64,000 bases of DNA. Source: Cycas panzhihuaensis (taxonomy: Eukaryota > Cycadophyta). Below are positions 11,124 through 22,958 of this stretch, in pieces. A program made the position numbers and the translations under genes. Where the stretch lies: NCBI GenBank assembly GCA_023213395.1, contig CM041465.1, positions 91,023,741 through 91,087,740 of the forward strand, in the 5' to 3' direction. Within the stretch, counting starts at the first letter, position 1. The number at the start of each line of letters is the position of its first letter. The notes beneath the pieces are model-generated. The model searched no databases. It saw only the letters and a program-made list of their open reading frames with translations, and was not told the origin of the DNA.

Positions 11124-13477
11124 TTATGGGGATGTGACTCTTTGGTTGTTGCTTATGCTCTCTTTGGTATACTGTTGAAGTTTTTTTCTATTGTTGTTCT
11201 AAGCATGCCTTCCACCATTAATCCTTAGAATGTATTTGTGTAATGTGGACGGCTCATTTGGTAATCTATAAGGCTTGCGGTGTTTTTTTTAATGTAGGGT
11301 GGCATTTTAGTTTGTTTTTTTTTAATGGTATTTTCCAATCGACTAGGAAGTCTTCTACAAAATGAGCCTATGTGATTTTTTGTTTATTTGATAGAACCTA
11401 AACAATTGTTTGCATCCAAGAAGAATACTTAGATGTGGGTGTTGTTGAATGACTAGTTTGAACCCCAAAAATTCTGTCATTGTCAATTCTGAACGAGTCA
11501 ATTAAGGTTGTTTATGCATGGGTTCTCCATAGTTTGTAGGGTTTTAAATAACTTATCAATGATGGTGTAATGGAATGTATGTAGTTGCAAATAATTCATA
11601 ACTCTTTGACGAAGTTATTGCTTCTATTGTGTTTTAGCATGATTGTTTTTGTTTTGAGCTCATATTGCCATGTGGAGATGGGAGTTTGTTGCCCACAATT
11701 CAAATTCTATGAGAGTGCCTTAATTCTCATATTACAATCGGCTTGTTGATTTGACTTTTTAGTCATTCTTGTGAGCCATAGATTCCATTCGATAATTGAT
11801 GACATTTGAAAATCATTGCATTTGCTTCAGTGATCGATGTTTGGGTCTGGCCAAACTAATTCAGATCCACACAAAAATTTTGTAGTCACCCCTACGAAAA
11901 CATGTAAACAATAAACCCTAAAATGCAATTCGATTGGTGAAAATCAAGATGGAGAAGAAGATTTAGAGCTTTAGTAGAAGGCAAGGAATCTAATAGTTCT
12001 GGGCCAAATTCATTGAGATCTACAAATCTGTGGGTGAAGAAATCATGGTGATAAAGAAACCCTTCACAAAGAAATCATGATAGTGCAGACAAACCAATTT
12101 TCAATAAAATGATTACTTTTTTCTTAAAGTTTTCCAATTAGTTACATTAAATTATATAAAATGGCGAGATATGTGGCTAAGCCCTATGCATTTAGTGCTT
12201 GATCATATGGATTTAAGCAGGTGACCTTGTATTTTCTATTTTTTTAAAGTTGTGGATGTGTATACAATGTATATACAATAGCCATGAATGTGCATTTGTG
12301 TTTAATCATTGTATATACATCTAGCCCCCTCAGTAGTCTAGCGCCTAGTCATATGGCATTCGTAGGTGACTATGTTGTAAAATTATTGTGTGCTCAAGTG
12401 TTGTGTCTACATCTTATTGAAATCGTAAATTTCAGAAGGCCATAACTTTGTCATTTGATGTTTGTTTTTAATAAATCTTTTTTTTTTATTCTCTATATTT
12501 TTTTGAGATCTACGTATTGATAGCATTGATTTTCTATTATTAGTTACATATTTGGATATATTTTACTATTTTCTCATCATGGAGTACTTTTTTAAGCTAC
12601 TTGCTTGATTTCATGAGTTACTTGCTCTTTTTGGATCAAATTATGAATATTAAGAAATGAGAATATCAGATTATTTATTGCTACAAAGACGATTGAGATA
12701 TGCTATAGGTGATAGATCCAGTTGTTATGTATGGTTACTTCATAAATTGCAATAAAACCCTTGGTACAATTCTCTCTACTCTTCTTTATGATATTAGAAT
12801 ATAGTTATTTGATATAGATTTTGTGTGAACTATGTTGAAAAACATGTAATAAAAGATTGATGTTTTGTAAGTCGCTAAATTAGAGAAAAAATTGTATAAT
12901 ATAAGCATTGGATATTTTTGGTACAATAGAAAAGTTCTTCGGTTATATATGGTTTGTGAATTTGGATTTACTTCTCTATGGACCACAATATGGAAAAAAC
13001 TATAATACTCTTGTTGGTTTAGTCATTAAGAAATGATCTAGTTCTTATAATGATTATAAGATTGTTAGACAAGAAGGAAAATATCTTCAAATTATCTTTG
13101 ATAAGCTTACTCATGATTTGGTTGGACATCAAAATAGACTTATTTAGAATTAATAGAACAATCAAAGTAAGAGTCAAATCAATTAGAGTTACAATCAAGT
13201 AAAAACTTTAGATTCTTAAGGGCTCACTTCTAGGTTTCAAGGGCAAAATGATTAACTTAGATTTTAAGGGCAGCAATATGTAAGGTATATGTATTTAGAA
13301 GGTAAACTAATTGGGGTGAAAGATGACAGAATCAATGGTATAATTGAGAAAAAAATTCAGGTTTTCTTCCTCAAGGACAGAATTTAGTTTATCAAGAACA
13401 AAATTCAAGAGAAAATTTATATTGTCTAAGTGCAAAATTTAGATTTAGGGAAAACTTCAAATTCTTAAGGGTGTGCA
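11124..13477 (+). other. Element A interior, 5' part
   Basis: AT-rich with many stops and no recognised domain. From about 13150 there is a repetitive glutamine/asparagine-biased remnant in which TTCTTAAGGG and CAAAATTTAGATT-like motifs recur. The same TTCTTAAGGG motif resumes at about 25475, beyond element B, showing that the two flanks belong to one interrupted sequence. Confidence 0.55.
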
Positions 13478-13639
13478 TGGCCAAAAGACGACTGCTACAT
13501 CTGAGCAAACAAAGATGCAACTATGAGTGCAATCGACAAACAAAGGTACAACTGGTTGTACGAGCAGGTATGACCAAGTTACCAGCAGGTGTGGCTGGGT
13601 TACTAGTAGGTGTGACCGAGTTACTCGCATGTGCAATCA
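13478..13639 (+). repeat. Element B left LTR, first part
   Basis: Matches 24751-25025 of the right LTR (shared GATGCAACTATGAGTGCAA). It contains about four units of the 21-bp minisatellite before being cut at 13640 by element F; the LTR resumes at 17347. Confidence 0.8.
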
Positions 13640-13886
13640 TGTTACGGACCTACTCTGTAACTTGAGGAGGAAGCCCGAAATATTTCGAATACACAAGAGT
13701 GCTTTGTAAGATTGAATAGTCACAAGACTAGATGATTGATTATAAAAAATATAAGTGATGTCCATATTACATTTGGGGCCGTATTTATATGCATAGTAGG
13801 CCCTTTTGCTGAAGGATATGTCTCTTCAATAACACCCATTCGCTAACAAAATGATTAATTAACCTATTTTAAGGAGGTTCATAACA
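13640..13886 (-). repeat. Element F 3' LTR
   Basis: A 247-bp LTR matching 17099-17346 with few differences. On the - strand it begins TGTTATGAACC and ends CCGTAACA. Confidence 0.92.
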
Positions 13887-14500
13887 ATTCATTCCCTTTA
13901 AGATGTTTCGCCCACGAAACATAGTTGAACGATCGCAGTCCCTTAAACGTATGTTGTCCTTCATTGTAGCAGAGTCCATTAAGCGATTAGACGGATGCTG
14001 TAGGTATTTATTGGAAAATTCTTCTGGTTGAAAACATCGGCTGTGTTTTTGAAATGCTTGTGGTTGCTTCTTGACTTCTCCACTTTGATCCTTGCGTGGC
14101 ATGACTTTAGTTTTGTTTAATCTTTTTCTTGATAATGTGATGATTCTTTCTTCTTTCTTAAATCACATAAATTGTTCATCATTATTCATTTCAAAGGTTC
14201 CGAGTGTACATAGTCATTGACTGCCCAATACAATATCCACACCTCCAACATCAAGGGCGTAGAAATCTTGTATAATGCTGACGCCTTTTAACGTGAGGTT
14301 AAGGTTCTTCATTATACCTTGGCCAGAGATTACTTGTTTTCCTCCAACAGTGACCTGGAAATGAGGAGTCCTTAATGGAAATAATCTCAGCTATTATGCA
14401 CAGTTTCGATCAATAAAATTATGTGTGCTACATGAATCTATCAAAATTGTTACAACTTGATTTTTTATAGATCCCTGTAATTTTAAGGTATTTGATTGAT
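13887..14500 (-). pseudogene. Element F retropepsin remnant
   Basis: On the - strand, around 14490-14400, translation gives LKLQGSIKNQ then ILIDSCSTHNFID, the retropepsin active-site region in which the usual D-S-G has become D-S-C. Further on, around 14300-14220, comes FYALDVGGVDIVLG, the second conserved protease block. Stops interrupt the frame. The 200 bases after it hold an unrelated open stretch and then the 3' LTR. No reverse transcriptase follows. Confidence 0.75.
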
Positions 14501-14645
14501 TAAAACTGCTCATAAATGATAGTGACATTTGCGGATGGTCGTCCTTGAGATTACTGTGGCTTTCTTGATGTTCTGCATGATAACAATTTCTTTGATTATT
14601 TTCAGATTCTTGTTCTCCTTCATTAATATTGTCATCTGGTAGTAA

Positions 14646-15764
14646 TTAGATTGTATATAATTGGTTCTTTTGACATCTATGCCCAGGTTCCCACTTCTCC
14701 TCACATCTGAAACATATGTTTCTTCTTCTTAACTCTTTTTGCTTTGTTTTTGTTTTTTGAATGATTGGTTTAGCAGATCGGTTCAGGTTAATTGATACGT
14801 GTCTATGTTGAGCACTTGGTAAAAGATTATGTCGACTAGGTGGAGGAGTATAAAGATCTGTGCCTATTTTACGTAAGGCATTGTGTTTATCTTCATGTAT
14901 TTTGGTTAATTGTATTGCCTTGTTAAGGTCCTTTGGTTCTTGAATTTTAACATCAGCCTGAATCTCTGTTATTAGACCATCTATATATAACTGGATAAGT
15001 CGATTAGTCAGAATATCTTCTAACACATAACTTAGTCTCGTGAAGGCTGCACTGTATTTTTCCACAGAACTAGTTTGCTTTAATTTTCGTAACTCGTAAT
15101 AATAATCGCGATTAGATATGGTTTCAAATTGCTCAATGAATAAATACACAAATTCTTTTTAGGTAGGTAGTTGATCTTGAAAAGAGGTTCGTTCGAGACA
15201 CTGCCACCATTCACATGCTATCCCATTCATGTGTAGGGTGACTAACGGAACTTGCTTTGCTGACTCAACCTCCATTAAGCGGAAATGATTTTTCATTTGT
15301 TGTATTCACACTCTTGGCTCATGCGATTTTTGCTCCATATTGAAACGTTGTATAGTAATCGTTTCTAACTTTTTATTTTTCTGTGTTTGAATACTTTGTA
15401 AACAGTTGAAGTATGCTTGAAAACCCACTATCTTCTGTTCTTCAAGGGTTAGATTGCGATACTCATTAAGGTATTTTTTGATAGCTTCATTCTCAGTATT
15501 AATTGGAGTCATATGAGGACTAGAACATTTTTTAATTGTCTGATTTCTGATATGAGACTGTCAACTCATTGTCTCATCCTCCGAATCTGGAACAATCATG
15601 TCTTCTTTTCTATTTGTTGCTATGATTGTCAATTTATCCAAGATCTGATGTAATGTATGATTTAAGAGTGCATTTGATGTCTGGACTGCTTCGTGGACTG
15701 CTTGAGTGATCGATTCGACGATATCTTTTTGAATGGTGTTGTCTGCCATATCTTTAGTGTTCAT
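14646..15764 (-). pseudogene. Element F gag
   Basis: Gag of a Ty3/Gypsy-type element, the structural protein of retrotransposon particles. The open parts are 15764-15561 (N-terminal, starting MNTKDMADN), 15512-15306, and 15149-14646. The last contains a retrotransposon-gag domain (YYYELRKLKQ, EKYSAAFTRLSYVL) and a zinc knuckle CFRCEEKWEPGHRC near its end. Stops and a frameshift separate the parts. Spacing from the 5' LTR (about 1.3 kb) leaves a long leader that includes the TA microsatellite. Family assignment rests on the gag core and knuckle. Confidence 0.82.
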
Positions 15765-16359
15765 TATTTTAATGATTGTGTAAGTATGATTCCAATGATT
15801 GACTGTCGTGTTTAGGTTATTAGAAAAGATAGACAGTGAATGCTTCTTCTGTTATTTTTTTTTTTTTTTTGATGTACAAGTCTCATGTACTAAATAAAAC
15901 TTCAATGCTTACAATAATATTTTAGCTTTTGTCTTGATATTATTCGAGATGACTCAACTAATCACCCTTATAAAATAGAATACTGAATTGGTTCAATGGA
16001 TATTAAAATTGATTAAATAGGATAATTTATGAAAACGTCAGCTGTAAACAAATATTAATGAAACTGATGGGTTGAACAGATTGATGACCAAGAAAACGAT
16101 GAAGGTAGATGGAACAAAAGGCGATAATGAATGCAAAGAAGGGAAAAATAATTAACTTGTGTTAAGTGATAATGTGAATAATTATATAATGATCATAAAA
16201 GAGAGATGTATGATATATATTAACTATTGAAATATATTATGAATATAAATGTTAATAGTGATATGATATTGTGATTATATTATTACATATGAGTAATCAT
16301 ATGAATACTATGTTAAATTATTGAATGTGGATATATAACCATTAAGCATTTATTTAGGT

Positions 16360-16441
<82 letters not shown>

Positions 16442-17084
16442 AATTTATGAAAGATTAATTGTTATGTAAAGTAGAATAGATATATTAATATATATCTTAT
16501 AACTATACAACTACAAGATAAAATATAAGGATAAAAATATATATGAATTAACTATTGTTAATATGATAATGTAATGTAGAGACAATGAACTATGCGTTTT
16601 AGTATAAGGATAAAAATATATATGAATTAATGGGAAACGACTGTCCAGAAACTTCTAGAAAGACGCAGACGTAGACAGAGGTTACTAGTAGAAGGACGCA
16701 GATCGTAGACGTCAATGTAGACATCACCCGAAAACGTGGGAAGATGGAATGGAAGATGCAGAATCGAAAAAAAAAGAATACAGAAGATATTTAAAGATTT
16801 ACGGAAGGAAACGAGAGACGTACGGAGATAAGATGTAAGCAGACCAACAAACGAAATGGACGGGATGACGAACGCCATAATGAGAAACCTGATGACGAAC
16901 ACGCCTGCGTTGCTAGCAACAAGAAGGCTTGGAATAGTGATGAGAACACGTGTTGCCAGCAACATGAAATCTTAAAAACATCGATGAGAATCTAGCAACG
17001 AGAATGTTTGAGCCACTAATACAATTAGGAACGATGGATAGAAGTCAATTATAGGATTGATAACGGAGTTTAGTCCAGGAGTGT
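15765..17084 (-). other. Element F 5' leader
   Basis: Untranslated leader between the 5' LTR/primer site and gag. It holds the long TA run at 16364-16438 and, next to the LTR, a GC-richer segment with an uninterrupted 112-codon frame (16627-16965, - strand) that I do not recognise. Confidence 0.5.
16364..16438. repeat. (TA)n microsatellite
   Basis: About 75 bp of uninterrupted TA dinucleotide inside the leader of element F. Confidence 0.97.
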
Positions 17085-17096
17085 GCTCTGATACCA
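17085..17096 (-). promoter_or_regulatory. Element F primer-binding site
   Basis: GCTCTGATACCA on +, that is TGGTATCAGAGC on -, two bases inside the right LTR. Complementary to initiator Met-tRNA; it fixes the element's orientation as -. Confidence 0.9.
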
Positions 17097-17098
17097 AT

Positions 17099-17346
17099 TG
17101 TTACGAACCTACTCCATAACTTGAGGAGGAAGCCCAAAATATTTTGAATACACAAGAGCGCTTTGTAAGATTGAATAGTCACAAGATTAGATGATTGATT
17201 ATAAAAAAATATAAGTGATGTCCATATTATATTTGGGGCCATATTTATATGCATAGTAGGCCCTTTTGTTGAAGGATATGTCTCTTCAATAACACCCATT
17301 CACTAACAAAATGATTAATTAACCTATTTTAAGGAGGTTCATAATA
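17099..17346 (-). repeat. Element F 5' LTR
   Basis: A 248-bp LTR; partner of 13640-13886. Confidence 0.92.
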
Positions 17347-17776
17347 GACTAGGTCTCTAACAGGTACAACCAAGCAACCAGTAGGTGCGACCCAGCAACA
17401 ACAGGTGCGACTAGGGTAATGATAGGTGCAACCAGGGTAGCAACAGGTGCAACTAGGGCAAAAATTTGTTAAAAGATAAAGTATAGAATGATGTTGATTA
17501 ACGATAAAATAGTTGTAATAAGTAGTTATATCTGCAGGTTTAGGAGATATAAATATTAGTCATTGTAAGAACGAGAATGTAATGTATTTCCTCTACAACT
17601 TGCCATCTAGTTGCAACTGTTTATACACTGTCTTGGCCTGCATCTAGTTGTGAGAGGACTAGACGTAGAGCCCCATAGTAATGAAGGCTTGGTTTTTGTG
17701 CTCAATTTCATTGTGTCTCTCTTTTGCTTATAAATTCTTGTGAAGCCTAGATTAAAGATGTTAGAGTAGAAGAGCA
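17347..17776 (+). repeat. Element B left LTR, second part
   Basis: Continues the LTR of element B after the insertion of F: about five more minisatellite units, then the unique 3' portion that aligns with 25130-25448. It ends AGAGTAGAAGAGCA. Confidence 0.85.
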
Positions 17777-17909
17777 GAGACACATTGGTTCCATTGTTGG
17801 GTATCCAATGCAGAAAGAAGAATGAACACCCAATGATGAAAGGATAAGAGGGCACTGTCCATGCCACTAAGAATCAATTCTGTAAAGAGGGTCGAAACCA
17901 GACAAGAAC

Positions 17910-19504
17910 ATGGTCAACACTGGGAGGCAGAATGAAGCCAAGAGGGTACCAGCAAACCTAAAGAACTAGTAGAAAAGAAGCAAGTAAAAAGAAAGCCTAC
18001 GAGGGGCAGGCAAGAGGAGAGTCAAACCCTAGGAGAATGAGAGGAAGATAGCGGGGAGACAGAAGAAAAGCAAGGCTCGACGGAAATCTGGGAAGGAAAC
18101 CAAGAATTACAGGCAGAAGTTTAACAAAGGTAGGTAGAGGACAAAGTCCTTAAGGAGGTAGGAAAGGAGCAAGCGATTTCAGAGGAAAGGAAATCAATAA
18201 ACTTGGAGGTGTATAACACCACTGCGATGGGGTGGGACTGTCATATCTTGGACGCTAGGGATTCTCATTCCCATGTATTTAATCTGCTATTCAACAAGAT
18301 GACAAACATGATTTCGGGGTCAACGTTGCTGGGAGGAAGCCTAGAGAGCACAAACAACACCCCTCCAAATCAAGGGGCAAGTGAAGGAGGAGGAATAAAT
18401 TTAACGATTCCAACAAGAAACACAAGTAGGAATGTGTAGAGTGGACCAGTTCCAACAGGTCTGGTAAATATGGCACAAGGGAGTGCAGTAGGAGGGAATC
18501 ATGCAAAACCTCCATACGTCATCATTCAAAACAATGCAATGTTCATACATCTACAATTTGATGGTTCAGGGGATCTAGAGGACCATTTGGCACTCTTTTC
18601 CAACATGCTGAAGATAAAAAAAAATTAAGATCCAGAGGAAATTAAGGCTTGCTTTTTCTCAACATTAAGAGGGGTAGCAATAGCCTGGTACCAGTATATT
18701 GTAGTGACAAATCCAACTTGGGAAACAATCCAAACACAATTTCTAGACATATTTCAAAGGTCGAGAGATCCAATGGCAATTTTTCAATCCCTAGAGGAAA
18801 TGCGAAAGATACAAAGTGAGTCAGTAAATGATTTCGATGGTAGATTAAGAACAATTATGAACAAAATGGACCCTGCAATCCCTATGAATCCCATATTATC
18901 TTTGAAATATTTTGTTCAAGGTTTGTTGACCCAATTGAAGGAAAAAGTTGTGTTGCATCCGATGAAGAGTTATGAGCAAGTCAAAGACTTAGCTCTCAAA
19001 TTTGAAAATGAGATGAAAACAGGGTATTTACAGATAGGGTTTCTAAATATCAGACAGATCTCGACAAATATTTCTCAATGGGGGATAAACCCTGAGGTAG
19101 AAGTACTAAAGAAAGAAATTGAAGCATTGAAGCAGTAATCCTCTGTTGTGCTTCTTGGGGCATCCCAACAGAATAAGGAAATTGAAAAATTAAAAACAGA
19201 AATAACTAAATTAAAACTGGGAAAAATCCAAGAAAACGTATGGTGTGCTCCACCATGTGGACAAGCTGGGCATTTTCATAATGAACACCAACTAGCAATG
19301 GAGAAAAAATGGTGTGAAATATGCAGGAGAGGGAATCATCATACCTGGGAATGTTATTATAAGACACCTAGGCACGAAACAAGGAAATCCTTCTATCAAA
19401 GGAAAGAGGGGAATTTGTTTAAACAATATAAAGGGAAGACAAAACTAATCCGTTGTCATCTATGTTCTAGATTGGGTCATTTCCAAACAGAATGTCCATT
19501 ATAG
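17910..19504 (+). pseudogene. Element B gag
   Basis: Gag of the Ty3/Gypsy element. A likely start ATG at 17910 reads MVNTGRQNEAK, followed by a stop-rich, basic segment. The retrotransposon-gag core is at 18540-19010 (GSGDLEDHLALF, RGVAIAWYQYI, FQRSRDPMAIFQSLEEMRK). A second segment at 19148-19504 has two cysteine/histidine knuckles, CEICRRGNHHTWEC and CHLCSRLGHFQTEC. Several stops break the frame, including one at about 19136. Confidence 0.82.
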
Positions 19505-19959
19505 AAATAAGAAGGAGAATATATTTGTGAGGAATGTGGCCCAGCAAGCCACGAGTGAGCTAATTATCCAAAGAATCCAAGCTTCAAGATATAAACTTCA
19601 AATCTGGCAACTACCAGATGTAGAGCAACTCGTCTATGCACAGACAAGAAGCGGCAAAGTTATTACCACAATGTAATGGAAAATTTCTTAGACCCAACAG
19701 TTGAAAAAAGAAGATTGCAAGAAGTAGTACAAACCCTACAAGAGGCAACGAAGGCTGTCCAACAAAATGAAATGAATCAAACAAATATATATAAGAGGCA
19801 AGTATATCAGAGATGAACTACCTTTTAAGAAGAACAAGCGGAAAAAATCCCTTGGCAGAAATTGCAGACGATAAAAAATCTGATGATGGAGTCGAGAATT
19901 TCAATTCCCATTGCAGTTATCTTTAGATGGTGGGAGATAACATATTTTTAGCAAGCAAT

Positions 19960-20420
19960 CCTAGATCAAATTGAGAAACCAATGTTACGGGACTTAAAAA
20001 TAGACTCCATTAATCTTAGAGTCCCAATGACTCTCTTTGGTATGATAATTTGTAAAACCATTGTGGACGGGGGTTTAAGAGTAAATGTACTCCTAGAAAC
20101 AATGTGGATCTCTCTAGGATGGCCATAAATGGTTTCCCCACATTATGCAATAAGGTTGGCAAACTAGTTGCAAGTAAGGTTGATGAAAACCTTACTGGAA
20201 ATTCCAATAACAGTTGTAGGCATCACAGTTCGTCTAGATTTTGTAGTGGTAAAGATGCATAACCATAAGAAAACTTACCCAACCTTGCTTGGAAGACCGT
20301 GGCTATTAGCCACAAAGGCATTATAAGATTGGGGAAGATTAACTTTCACCCTTTATGTTGTGGGAAAGAAAGTAGTATTGCCTCTATATTCAGATGGACC
20401 CGAATTGAAAAGGTAGAAGA
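19960..20420 (+). pseudogene. Element B protease remnant
   Basis: Retropepsin-like segment: KTIVDGGLRVNVL (active-site region, usually D-G/S-G) followed later by TYPTLLGRPWL, the conserved C-terminal protease motif of Gypsy elements. Interrupted by stops. Confidence 0.65.
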
Positions 20421-20602
20421 TGTAGAGACAACATCTGTAATGATAGCATCACTAACCTATGTCAGGTCCCTATTCAAAGACATCATTTCAAGCATTTAAA
20501 ACTCCACCCCACCTGCCTAATAAAGCATCATTGGCATATATGTTAGATTGGCTACATGTAACATAGGAATGAGCAGGAGCAGAAACTTCAAACAGCTATC
20601 AT

Positions 20603-20938
20603 TTGGAGTTATGCCAGGAAGAAGAAGCAGAAGAAGAGGAAGTTGAACCTATAGCACAAATTGAGCATCAATTGGAGGATCTAGATAACTTTGGAAAACT
20701 TGAGGAGTTATCTCAGTATGGAGGAGAAATGGGGCAAGCAAAGAAACATGTAAAAGGTTTTGCTAATTTTTTTAGAAATAAAATTAGTGATTGCCTGTAT
20801 TTATTTGCTTTGACTTTGAATGAACAAGCCTTGGCTTGGTATAGAATGCATCAAAATAATTTTGCTGATGGGACAAAATTGAAAAGATTGTTTTTAATTC
20901 GTTTTCAAAATTTGAATGATGAGTTCTCAATATTCTAG
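20603..20938 (+). pseudogene. Second gag-like segment inside element B
   Basis: A 111-codon frame between protease and RT. It starts acidic (QEEEAEEEEVE). Its second half resembles a retrotransposon-gag core: FANFFRNKISD, LNEQALAWYRMHQ and LFLIRFQNLNDEF correspond in order to the ACFFSTLRGVAIAWY and TQFLDIFQ pieces of B's own gag. Either a fragment of a different Gypsy gag was inserted or recombined here, or the spacer of this lineage carries a diverged gag duplicate. Its codon texture looks less decayed than the flanking sequence. Confidence 0.5.
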
Positions 20939-21339
20939 AAAAATCCCAAACAACATATGGAAAGTTGTGTAAACATAAGGCAGAGGGAGTATAGACCTAA
21001 AAGGGAATGGGTACACTATTTCCCCATATTCCTTAGAGGTACCAGTTTGAACTAGTACCAAAAGGTAGAGGAAAATAGCAACAGGTCTAGGAAGAAATAG
21101 TTAAGGGATTTTTACAAACCTTTTCTAATTCTGAATTAAGTCAAAAAGGCTATTATCAGATAAAAAAATAGGAAAAGAGAGATGGAAGAAATTTTTCCTC
21201 ATCTTATTCTTCCATAGAATATAGCAGAAAAAAAATCTACTAGACCCCTGTATATAAGTTACATCCGGATGGGAAGACCATCCAAAGGAATGAGCTCTGG
21301 CTGAGGAAAATCAATATTGGATCAGGGGAGGATCCTAAA

Positions 21340-22260
21340 ATGATAACTATAGAGAATTATTGCGAACCTGAGATAATGCACCAAGTAATGGGACTTTTCA
21401 TAGAATATAGAGATGTCTTCGCATGGTCCTATAAGGACCTAAAGGGCATACCCCCTGAGAGTGGGGAACATAAGATTAACTTACTGGAAAATGTAAAACT
21501 AGTAAGACAGAGACCCTATTGAATGAATCCTAGATATAAGGAACAAGTGAGACTAGAATTGGATAAATTATTAGAAGCATGATACATTTTCGAGGTCGAA
21601 AACAATGAATGGGTAAGCCCAGTAGCAACTGTACCCAAAAAGAATGGGAAATTGCAGGTGTGTATAGATTACAGGGCCTTGAATAAGGCAACAAAAAGAG
21701 ACCCATTTTCAATTCCTTTTACAGAAGATGTCATGGAAAAAGTTGCCAGACATGAGGTGTACCAGACACGAGGTGTTTTCCTTCACAAATGGATTCAATG
21801 GTTATAACCAAGTCCGGATAGCTCCTGAAGATCAGCTAAAAACTACATTTGTGACAGAATGGGACACATATGCATATAGAGTAATGCCCTTTGGGCTTAC
21901 CAATGCACTTGCCACCTTTCTAAGAATAATCTTGAATATCTTTCGAGAATTAATAGGGAAAGCAATTGAAGTATTTTTAGACGACTGGACTATATACAGT
22001 GGGCTGAAAAACCATCTAACTCAACTAAAAGTGATGTTGGAATTGTGCAGGAAAAGTTAGCTATGTTTGAATTTAGAAAAATATACCTTCATAGTACCAT
22101 TCAACTCCTTATTGGGCCACATAGTAACCAAAGAAGGGCTGCTGACCGATCTGGCAAAAGTAGAAGTTATCCTCAAATTTTCAATACCTCAGAATCCGAA
22201 GAAATTGAAGGGATTTTTAGGTATGATAGGGTACTTCCATAAATTTATATAGGGGTATGC
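21340..22260 (+). pseudogene. Element B reverse transcriptase
   Basis: Ty3/Gypsy RT. In order: the pre-RT linker (MGLFIEYRDVFAWSYKDLKG), PVATVPKKNGKLQVCIDYRALNKAT, GFNGYNQVRIAP, YRVMPFGLTNALATF, the catalytic motif VFLDDWTIYS (FLDD in place of YLDD/YIDD), and LGHIVTKEGLLTD / KLKGFLGMIGYFHKFI at the connection domain. At least four stops or frameshifts split the frame (near 21522, 21580, 21730 and 22060). Confidence 0.85.
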
Positions 22261-22319
22261 CTAAATTGCCTATCCCTTAGAATCATTATTAAAAAAAACA
22301 AAAAGTTAGGAGTGATCAC

Positions 22320-22780
22320 TAAAGCAACAATTGACATTTAAGGTTTTGAAGAAGAAGATAGTAGAGGCCCCCATACTAAGATTTCTAGATTGGAATAAGC
22401 CCTTCGATGTTCATGTAGATGCTTCACTATATGCAATTGGTTTTGTGCTAGCTCAACCAACAGACGAGAAAGTGGATCTTCCTATTGTATTTGTAAGTAG
22501 GAAATTGACAACATTAGAATAAAATTATACAGTTACAGAAAGAGAAGGGTTGGGCATGATTTACACCTTACAAAAGTTTAGGCATTACCTTTTGGCTAAC
22601 CCTTGTGATTTTCGTAGATCACCAAGCCCTACAATATTTAATTAACAAACCAATCTTATAGGGAAGAATTGGTCGTTGGTTGCTACTTTTCCAAGAATTT
22701 ATGTTCAGGATCATAGTAAAAAATGGAGAAAAACACATAGTGCTAGACCAACTATCTAGGAGCTAGGAAGGGGAGGTAGA
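22320..22780 (+). pseudogene. Element B RNase H
   Basis: RNase H domain after RT: APILRFLDWNKPFDVHVDAS (first catalytic Asp region), IGFVLAQ, PIVFVSRKL, then in shifted frame the region around LQKFRHYLL and a histidine/aspartate motif near 22610. Frameshifted and stopped. Confidence 0.75.
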
Positions 22781-22958
22781 AGTTGGGGTAACAGATGATT
22801 TTCTAGATCACAAACTATTCTCCATTGAAGCCATTCCCCCATGGTATGAAGGTATTACAGAATACCTATTAACAGGACAAACACAAGAGGGGCTTAAGAG
22901 AGTTGAAAGGAAAAGCTTTATTAGAAAGGCCTTTCCATTCTAACTAATAGGAGGAACT

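Larger units (their letters stand above)
13640..17346 (-). mobile_element. Element F: gag-protease LTR element without RT, inserted in the LTR of B
   Basis: LTRs at 13640-13886 and 17099-17346 are near-identical and have TGTTA...TAACA ends (the right copy ends TAATA). The element reads on the - strand: the primer site (complement of TGGTATCAGAGC, 17085-17096) abuts the right LTR and an AAAGGGAATGAAT purine tract abuts the left one. Its interior encodes gag and a retropepsin remnant, then reaches the 3' LTR with no RT, RNase H or integrase. This is the layout of a TR-GAG type non-autonomous element, here with protease retained. The bases at the expected TSD (AATCA before, GACTA after) no longer match. 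Confidence 0.88.
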
